Shown here: positions 1 through 4,870 of the stretch, one piece after another | Position numbering within the stretch: position 1 is the first letter of the stretch | Layout: each line of letters opens with the position of its first letter | DNA from: an uncultured Clostridium sp. | Lineage (GTDB): Bacteria > Bacillota > Clostridia > Peptostreptococcales > Peptostreptococcaceae | Direction of reading: 5' to 3' | Assembly (NCBI GenBank): GCA_900550335.1 | Contig: URRU01000079.1 | Coordinates: 1-7,779, forward strand | DNA: 7,779 nucleotides | Position numbers and translations under genes: made by a program | The notes under the pieces: model-generated | Database searches by the model: none | Told to the model about the DNA's origin: nothing | Seen by the model: the letters and a program-made list of their open reading frames with translations, nothing else

Positions 1-378
1 AACTATTGCAACTGCTTTACTAAGCCCTATTCCATATCTATTCATAACATATATCTGCATAGGTTGGCTTCCAGATGCAAAAGGTGTTACTAGATTATAA
101 TAAAGTCCCATTGTTCCCATTTGGAGACCTATAGTCCTCTTCTTTTTATCTTTTTCTACTGAATTTATAATAAATTGGAAAACAAGTGTTTCTAACACTA
201 TATAAATTAAAACTAATCCCATTCCCATAAATAAGAATTTCTTATCTACAAAATTAATTACATCAGGTATCCTTCTATAATCAACCGTTGTAGATATTAT
301 ATAAAATGTAAATCCAATTAGGAAAAGAAGAAATCCGTACTGTGCTATCTTCTTTTCTTTGCTTGTTAATTTTCTCAT
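1..378 (-). CDS. YbhN / LPG-synthase-TM (flippase-like) membrane protein, 3'-truncated by window edge
   Basis: This is a partial gene: 126 codons are visible and the C-terminal part lies left of position 1. It starts at ATG 376-378. An in-frame TAA at 394-396 and no other start in between fix this choice. The likely ribosome site is AAAGGGG at 389-395, 10 bases upstream. Seen: a basic N-terminus (MRKLTSKEKK), hydrophobic segments at about residues 13-30 and 48-71, a Lys-rich loop (76-81), then GLYYNLVTPFASGSQPMQIY at 91-110 followed by a G-x-x-L-S-K-A motif. That last stretch matches the conserved core of the lysylphosphatidylglycerol synthase TM / YbhN family (PF03706 type), which includes the MprF flippase domain. 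The known family is about 300-340 residues with 7-9 membrane spans, so roughly 60% is missing. The substrate cannot be told; lipid translocation or envelope modification is inferred from the family only. Confidence 0.8.
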   Translation of the reverse strand, partial: MRKLTSKEKKIAQYGFLLFLIGFTFYIISTTVDYRRIPDVINFVDKKFLFMGMGLVLIYIVLETLVFQFIINSVEKDKKKRTIGLQMGTMGLYYNLVTPFASGSQPMQIYVMNRYGIGLSKAVAIV

Positions 379-415
379 AACCTTTAGTCCCCTTTATTTA
401 GTCCCACAATATATT

Positions 416-444
416 AGTATACATTTTTAAAATGCTTTTGAAAA
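416..444 (-). promoter_or_regulatory. Candidate sigma-A promoter for the YbhN-like gene
   Basis: Read on the minus strand, TATACT (416-421) is a five-of-six -10 match. TTTTCA (439-444) is a four-of-six -35 match, and the spacer is 17 bases. Transcription would start near 409, giving a leader of about 30 bases. The region is very AT-rich, so a chance match is possible. The rest of 379-601 shows no gene or clear structure. Confidence 0.4.
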
Positions 445-601
445 CATTTTATTCAATTTTATTATTTCTACTACTATTATTATATTTTATTTTTCTAAAG
501 AAAATCTAAAAGTAATCAAAAATTCATCTAATAATCACAAATAAACTTTTAATATTTTAATTTATAATCTAAACACAATAACATCTTGCTTACTTGTAAT
601 T

Positions 602-629
602 AAAAAAGGACGAGATTTTATCTCGTCCT
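602..629 (-). terminator. Intrinsic terminator of the purine permease gene
   Basis: On the minus strand a perfect 9-bp stem, AGGACGAGA pairing with TCTCGTCCT (621-629 with 607-615), closes a 5-base loop. It is followed by a run of T (A run at 602-607 on the plus strand). It begins about 20 bases past the permease stop codon and separates that unit from the YbhN-like gene. Confidence 0.92.
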
Positions 630-649
630 GATTATCTTATTAAATATTA

Positions 650-2026
650 TTACATAAATATAAGCTTAAGTGCGAATAATATAGCTAGTACTATTATTAC
701 TGCTGATATTTTCTTTCTATCTTCTTTTTTAGCTATTATGTTGTATATTACATTTACTAAAACATAAGATAAAACACCTAATGTTAAACCATCACCTATG
801 CTGTATGTTAATGGCATACCTGCTATTGTTATGAAAGCTGGTAAACCTTCTGTTATATTGCTGAAATCTATATCAACTACAGAAGATAACATTAAGTATC
901 CAACATATATTAAAGCTGGTGCAGTTGCACAACTTGGTATAGCTATAAATATTGGTGAGAAGAACATTGCTATTAGGAATAATACACCAGCTGTTATAGC
1001 TGTCCATCCAGTTCTTCCTCCTTCAAGTACACCTGTTGAACTTTCAACGAATGTAGTAACTGTAGAAACACCCATTAAAGCCCCTGCTGTTGTAGCAAGT
1101 GAGTCAGCTAATAATGCTCTACCAACATTTGGAACATTACCTTCTTCATCAAGCATACCAGCTTTTGAAGAAACACCAACTAATGTACCAACTGTATCGA
1201 AGAAGTCAACGAATAAGAATGTACAAACTATTCCTATGAAAGCCCCTAAGTTAGCAGGATGAGTCATGTAGCTGAAATCTACTTTACCAGCTATTGGAGC
1301 CATACTTTCAAATTTAAATAATCCTTCTGGAAGGAATATACCTAATTCCCGTGCATGAGCAGGGTTTATCATTGCATATCCCCAAGCTAAAAGTGAACTT
1401 ACAACTATTCCTATAAGTATTGCACCTTTAACTCCTCTTTTATCAAGAACTGCTATAAGTACTAAACCAACACAAGCCACAATTGCTGCTGGAGTGAATT
1501 CTCCTAAAGCAACTAATGTAGATTCATTGGCAACTATTATACCACTACCTGATAAACCTATCATTGCTATAAATAGACCTATACCACCAGTAACTGCTAA
1601 TTTCATGTTAACTGGTATAGAATTTACTACTGCTTCTCTAACTTTGAATAAAGTTAATATTATAAATATGATACCTTCTACAAATACAGCTGTTAAAGCT
1701 ATTTCCCAAGGTACTTTCATACCTATAACTACTGTGAATGCAAAGAATGCATTTAATCCCATTCCTGATGCTAGTGCGAATGGTAAGTCAGCTATAAGCC
1801 CCATTATGAAACATCCTAAAGCTGCTGATAAACAAGTTGCTGTAACTAATGCTCCTGCAGGCATTCCTGTCGCAGATAGTATATTAGGGTTGACAGCTAT
1901 TATATAAGCCATCGTTAAGAATGTAGTAACACCGGCTAATATTTCTCTCTTCATATTTACAGGTCTGTTACTGAAAAGTGGAAATAATCTCGTTAATGGA
2001 CTATTTACCTGTTCTGTTGTCTTCAT
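650..2026 (-). CDS. pbuG: PbuG/AzgA-type NCS2 guanine/hypoxanthine permease
   Basis: A 458-residue membrane transporter, a normal length for the AzgA/PbuG branch of the NCS2 nucleobase transporters. It imports hypoxanthine, guanine or related purines, probably by proton symport, for salvage. Seen: many hydrophobic segments; REILAGVTTFLTMAYIIAVNP at about 27-47; the ALASGMGLNAFFAF block at 84-97; FVDFFDTVGTLVGV at 272-285, with the acidic residues typical of the substrate-site helix; and ESSTGVLEGGRTG at 328-340, the Glu-containing signature near the substrate. The C-terminal hydrophobic tail is intact and no frameshift is seen. An upstream in-frame GTG (2036-2038) would add four residues, but it lies inside the Shine-Dalgarno sequence, so ATG 2024-2026 is chosen. 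The guanine-class riboswitch upstream agrees independently with a purine substrate. Exact base preference (guanine, hypoxanthine or adenine) is not provable from the protein alone. Confidence 0.93.
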   Translation of the reverse strand: MKTTEQVNSPLTRLFPLFSNRPVNMKREILAGVTTFLTMAYIIAVNPNILSATGMPAGALVTATCLSAALGCFIMGLIADLPFALASGMGLNAFFAFTVVIGMKVPWEIALTAVFVEGIIFIILTLFKVREAVVNSIPVNMKLAVTGGIGLFIAMIGLSGSGIIVANESTLVALGEFTPAAIVACVGLVLIAVLDKRGVKGAILIGIVVSSLLAWGYAMINPAHARELGIFLPEGLFKFESMAPIAGKVDFSYMTHPANLGAFIGIVCTFLFVDFFDTVGTLVGVSSKAGMLDEEGNVPNVGRALLADSLATTAGALMGVSTVTTFVESSTGVLEGGRTGWTAITAGVLFLIAMFFSPIFIAIPSCATAPALIYVGYLMLSSVVDIDFSNITEGLPAFITIAGMPLTYSIGDGLTLGVLSYVLVNVIYNIIAKKEDRKKISAVIIVLAILFALKLIFM

Positions 2027-2035
2027 TATAAACAA

Positions 2036-2043
2036 CACCTCCT
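2036..2043 (-). promoter_or_regulatory. Strong Shine-Dalgarno that decides the permease start
   Basis: AGGAGGTG on the minus strand lies 9 bases before ATG 2024-2026. The alternative GTG start is the last three bases of this site, so it cannot be used together with the site. The annotated protein should therefore begin MKTTEQ. Confidence 0.85.
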
Positions 2044-2053
2044 ATTAAATTTT

Positions 2054-2083
2054 AAAAAAACGACATAGCTATCCTGCTTGTCG
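2054..2083 (-). terminator. Riboswitch expression-platform terminator (attenuator)
   Basis: On the minus strand, CGACA (2079-2083) pairs with TGTCG (2061-2065). The stem continues inward with AGC/GCT after a bulged base, and seven T follow (2054-2060). It sits between the aptamer and the permease ribosome site, as expected for transcriptional OFF control by ligand. I could not work out the competing antiterminator pairing by eye. Confidence 0.8.
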
Positions 2084-2110
2084 TCATATAATCTGGAGTA
2101 CTTAATTCAG

Positions 2111-2178
2111 TATCATAGTCAGCCTTTTTACGGTGGCTGGTAGAAACTTATGACCCATATTGTCAAAATTATATGATT
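2111..2178 (-). promoter_or_regulatory. Guanine-class purine riboswitch aptamer
   Basis: The minus strand carries the full purine-aptamer core. P1 is ATCATA (2172-2177) with TATGAT (2112-2117). P2 is TGAC/GTCA with loop AATATGG. The joining strand is AAGTTTCTACC. P3 is CAGCC/GGCTG with loop ACCGTAAA, and the 3' joint is GACTAT. The loop GG (2155-2156) and CC (2132-2133) can form the known loop-loop contact. The specificity base equivalent to C74 of the B. subtilis xpt aptamer is C (position 2118), so guanine/hypoxanthine rather than adenine is the predicted ligand. Ligand binding should stabilise P1 and favour the downstream terminator, lowering permease expression when purines are plentiful. 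Confidence 0.95.
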
Positions 2179-2222
2179 ACATTAATTAATTTTTATCTAA
2201 TTTTCCTTCTCCACATTTAAAT

Positions 2223-2251
2223 ATTTTATTTTATTTTCTATTTCTTGTCAA
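2223..2251 (-). promoter_or_regulatory. Sigma-A promoter of the riboswitch-permease unit
   Basis: On the minus strand a perfect TTGACA (2246-2251) is followed after 17 bases by TAAAAT (2223-2228), five of six to the -10 consensus. Transcription should start near 2216, about 40 bases before the aptamer, giving a leader of about 190 bases. This is the best promoter match in the window. Confidence 0.8.
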
Positions 2252-2509
2252 TATTATTCGTTCTCATTATTCGTCCTTTTTGAAATATTTTGTTATAATT
2301 TGCAAATAATATTCACATTACTTAAAAAATCTATCTTGTAAAGTAATGTTATTATAATTTTTTTATATTTTTTATTTTCTAACAATATTTTCTATTCTCA
2401 TCTTAAATTTCCAAATTTATTTCAATTATAATTTTATTTTTATATCTATAAAAGATTGTTTAAATTTTATTTATTTTTTGCAAAACACTCTATCACTTTA
2501 AAAAATATG
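2252..2509. other. AT-rich divergent intergenic region without a gene
   Basis: This stretch separates the divergent permease and aminopeptidase promoters. No ORF with a ribosome site is seen. It contains a TGTTATAAT extended -10-like sequence (2291-2299, plus strand). A 9-bp inverted repeat follows, ACATTACTT (2315-2323) and AAGTAATGT (2341-2349), with a 17-base spacer and then T-rich sequence. Base composition is so AT-biased that both may be chance. Confidence 0.5.
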
Positions 2510-2518
2510 TGTTATAAT
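2510..2518 (+). promoter_or_regulatory. Extended -10 promoter of the Xaa-Pro aminopeptidase gene
   Basis: TGT followed directly by TATAAT (2513-2518) is a perfect extended -10 element. No good -35 lies 16-18 bases upstream (CTATCA at 2490-2495 matches only three of six), which fits an extended -10 promoter. Transcription would start near 2525, with a short leader carrying AAGGAGG (2542-2548) nine bases before the start codon. Confidence 0.65.
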
Positions 2519-2557
2519 TGTAGCTAGGGAAACTTTTTCTTAAGGAGGATTTTTACA

Positions 2558-4345
2558 ATGAAAATATCAGAAAGAATAGAACAGCTTCGTGTTCTAATGA
2601 AAGAAAAAAATATCGATGCTTATGTTGTTCCTACAGCAGATTTCCATCAGAGTGAATATGTTGGAGAACACTTCAAAGCAAGAAAATTTATAACAGGATT
2701 CTCAGGTAGTGCTGGTACTGCTGTTATAACAGCTGATGAAGCTAGATTATGGACAGATGGTAGATACTTCATACAGGCAGCTAAACAGATAGAAGGAACT
2801 GGTGTTGAACTAATGAAAATGGGTGAACCAGGATTCCCTACTTTAACAGAATATTTAGCTGATACACTTCCTGAAAACGGTATCTTAGGATTCGATGGTA
2901 GAGTTGTAGCTACAGGTGAGGGAGAAGAATATGAAGCTATAGTTAATGCCAAAAACGGATCAATAGTTTACGAATATGACCTAATAGACCAGGTTTGGAC
3001 AGATAGACCAGCTCTTTCTGAAAAACCTGTTTTCGAACTAGGTGTTGAATATACTGGTGAAACAGTTGCTTCTAAATTATCAAGAATAAGAGAAGAAATG
3101 AAAAAATGTGGAGCTACTGTTCACATACTTACTACATTAGATGATATATGCTGGACATTAAATATGCGTGGAGACGATATAGACTTCTTCCCACTAGTAT
3201 TATCTTATGCAGTAATAGAAATGGATAAAGCTGTATTATACATAAATGAAGCTAAATTATCAGACGAAATAAAAGAACATTTCGCAGCTGATGGTATAGA
3301 AATAAGACCATACAATGATATATACGAAGATGTTAAATCTATATGTGAAAAAGAAGTATTATTAATAGACCCAGCTAAATTAAACTACTCTTTATTCAAC
3401 AATCTTCCAGAAGGATGCAAAAAAGTATCTGCTCCTAACCCAGAAATAATATTCAAAGCTATGAAAAATGAAGTAGAAGTTGAAAACATGAAAAAAGCAA
3501 ACTTAAAAGACTCTGTTGCTCATGTTAAATTTATGAAATGGGTTAAAGAAAATGTTAATAAAGAAGTTATAACTGAAATGAGTGCTTCTGATAAACTTGA
3601 CGAATTCAGAAAAGAAATGGGTAACTTCATAAGACCAAGTTTTGAACCAATAAGCTCTTATGGACCACACGCAGCTATGTGCCACTACACTTCTTCTCCA
3701 GAAACTGATGTTCAGTTAAAAGAAGGAGATATATTCTTAACAGATACAGGTGCTGGATTCTGGGAAGGATCAACTGATATAACTAGAACTTACGCTTTAG
3801 GTGAAATACCAGCTAAAACAAAAGAAAACTTCACACTAGTTGCTATAGCTAACTTACAGTTAGGTTCTGCTAGATTCCTTCATGGAACAACTGGTTTAGT
3901 TCTTGATATATTAGCTAGAAAACCATTCTGGGATAGAGACCTTAACTTCAACCACGGTACAGGACACGGTGTTGGATACCTTCTAAACATACACGAAGGA
4001 CCAGCTGGATTCAGATGGAAATATAGACCAAACGAAACTCATACATTAGAAAAAGGTATGATAATAACTAATGAACCAGGTATATACTTCGAAGGCGAAT
4101 TTGGTATAAGATTAGAAAATGAATTATTATGCTGCGAAGGAACTAATAACGAATACGGACAGTTCATGCACTTTGAATCAATAACATTTGTACCATTCGA
4201 CCTTGATGCTATAGAACCATCTATAATGACAGAACAGGACAAAAAACTTCTTAACGATTATCATAAAGAAGTATTCGAAAAAGTATCTCCATTCCTTAAC
4301 GATGAAGAAAAAGCTTGGTTAGAAAAATACACTAGAGCTATATAA
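2558..4345 (+). CDS. pepP: Xaa-Pro aminopeptidase (aminopeptidase P, M24B), three-domain form
   Basis: A 595-residue cytoplasmic dimetal peptidase that removes an N-terminal residue preceding proline, supporting peptide catabolism. Length and layout match the large XPNPEP1-like type rather than the roughly 350-440-residue short type. In order: creatinase/prolidase N-terminal domain (about 1-135), a second creatinase-like domain (about 160-310), the M24 pita-bread catalytic domain (about 315-540) and a C-terminal M24_C extension to 595. Metal ligands by motif: D396 (TDTGAG), D407 (STDITRT), H470 (GTGHGVG), E506 (NEPGIY) and E520 (GIRLEN). H371 (YGPHAAMCHY) and H479 (NIHEGP) match the catalytic/substrate histidines. 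No signal peptide is seen. The start is ATG with a consensus Shine-Dalgarno, no rival start is better, and the gene is flanked by its own promoter and terminator. All glutamine codons I checked are CAG. The symbol is used at family level. Confidence 0.95.
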   Translation: MKISERIEQLRVLMKEKNIDAYVVPTADFHQSEYVGEHFKARKFITGFSGSAGTAVITADEARLWTDGRYFIQAAKQIEGTGVELMKMGEPGFPTLTEYLADTLPENGILGFDGRVVATGEGEEYEAIVNAKNGSIVYEYDLIDQVWTDRPALSEKPVFELGVEYTGETVASKLSRIREEMKKCGATVHILTTLDDICWTLNMRGDDIDFFPLVLSYAVIEMDKAVLYINEAKLSDEIKEHFAADGIEIRPYNDIYEDVKSICEKEVLLIDPAKLNYSLFNNLPEGCKKVSAPNPEIIFKAMKNEVEVENMKKANLKDSVAHVKFMKWVKENVNKEVITEMSASDKLDEFRKEMGNFIRPSFEPISSYGPHAAMCHYTSSPETDVQLKEGDIFLTDTGAGFWEGSTDITRTYALGEIPAKTKENFTLVAIANLQLGSARFLHGTTGLVLDILARKPFWDRDLNFNHGTGHGVGYLLNIHEGPAGFRWKYRPNETHTLEKGMIITNEPGIYFEGEFGIRLENELLCCEGTNNEYGQFMHFESITFVPFDLDAIEPSIMTEQDKKLLNDYHKEVFEKVSPFLNDEEKAWLEKYTRAI

Positions 4346-4408
4346 TTTCTTGTGTTTTTTAACTAGGATGCCCTACTTTATGTAGAATATAAATTAATAT
4401 TAGATTTT

Positions 4409-4448
4409 AAGAAGCTGAAACAAATTTTATTTTGTTCAGCTTCTTTTT
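4409..4448 (+). terminator. Intrinsic terminator of the aminopeptidase gene
   Basis: The 11-bp stem AAGAAGCTGAA (4409-4419) pairs with TTCAGCTTCTT (4435-4445). After a bulged A the pairing extends inward as CAAA/TTTG around the loop TTTTAT. A T run ends at 4448. It lies about 64 bases after the stop codon. Confidence 0.9.
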
Positions 4449-4639
4449 ATATAAATTTTTATAATGAAAAACATAACTTTTATAAATTTTTTTAACTTTT
4501 TCTCTTGTATAAAACGTTTTTTTTCTAATTTCGCTTCATTTTATATTCATAAAAAATTCAACTCATTATTATTTTGGGCACACCCTACAATTCCTCAAAT
4601 TTAGCCATTTATTTTTATAGTAAAATCATTTTTGTACAA

Positions 4640-4660
4640 TTGTAATATTACCTATTACAA
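4640..4660. promoter_or_regulatory. Perfect 8-bp dyad, candidate operator
   Basis: TTGTAATA, five spacer bases (TTACC), then TATTACAA: a perfect 21-bp interrupted palindrome about 165 bases before the -10 of the next gene. The form resembles sites bound by dimeric helix-turn-helix repressors or Rex-like proteins. It does not match the Rex consensus (TTGTTAA-N4-TTAACAA) or the PerR/Fur boxes as I know them. The regulator is unknown and no regulator gene lies in the window. Confidence 0.4.
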
Positions 4661-4801
4661 ATCATCAATTGAAATCAATAATCTATTGATTCCTTTTTAT
4701 CCTTGAAATTCCAACACTATTGTTCATTTTTAGGATTTGCCCAATTCACACTCTGTTCACTCTTTCTTCGTTTGACTTTTAGTATCAATAATCGTAACCT
4801 A

Positions 4802-4830
4802 TATTCATGAATAATTATATTCGTATAATT
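4802..4830 (+). promoter_or_regulatory. Probable YhgE/Pip promoter with two overlapping dyads
   Basis: TATAAT (4824-4829) is a perfect -10. The -35 is poor, the best being TATTCA (4802-4807) with a 16-base spacer. The -35 candidate lies in the perfect 12-bp palindrome TATTCATGAATA (4802-4813). The -10 forms one arm of AATTATA-TTCG-TATAATT (4813-4830). Dyads on both promoter elements with a weak -35 fit repressor control, but AT-rich sequence makes short dyads common. Confidence 0.45.
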
Positions 4831-4870
4831 TAAATAAATTTACAACTAAATACGAGGAGGATGATTACAG

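Larger units (their letters stand above)
4449..4870. other. 421-base gene-free AT-rich region upstream of the YhgE/Pip gene
   Basis: No ORF with a ribosome site is seen on either strand. The region holds several inverted repeats. These are a 21-bp dyad at 4640-4660, which overlaps the 10-bp palindrome TACAATTGTA (4635-4644), and a 7-bp repeat AATCAAT/ATTGATT at 4673-4691. Two promoter-proximal dyads lie at 4802-4830. A TTGACT at 4772-4777 resembles a -35, but only TAACCT lies at the right distance. The length is unusual for so compact a window and may carry regulation of the downstream gene or an unrecognised RNA. Confidence 0.5.

Noticed and set aside
798..1262. 154-codon open frame on the plus strand inside the permease gene
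   Set aside because: It is antisense to a clear NCS2 coding sequence, has no Shine-Dalgarno, and its Pro/Thr/Ala-rich low-complexity product is what antisense reading of hydrophobic codons gives.
1494..1907. 137-codon open frame on the plus strand inside the permease gene
   Set aside because: It is an antisense shadow of the same permease, with no ribosome site and no recognisable domain.
2036..2038. GTG as start of the permease (four extra residues MLFI)
   Set aside because: This GTG is part of the Shine-Dalgarno AGGAGGTG itself. ATG at 2024-2026 has ideal spacing.
2647..2952. 101-codon minus-strand frame inside the aminopeptidase gene
   Set aside because: It overlaps the conserved N-terminal domain of a strongly supported gene and has no start signals of its own. 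The minus frames at 3503-3685 and 4039-4242 are rejected for the same reason.
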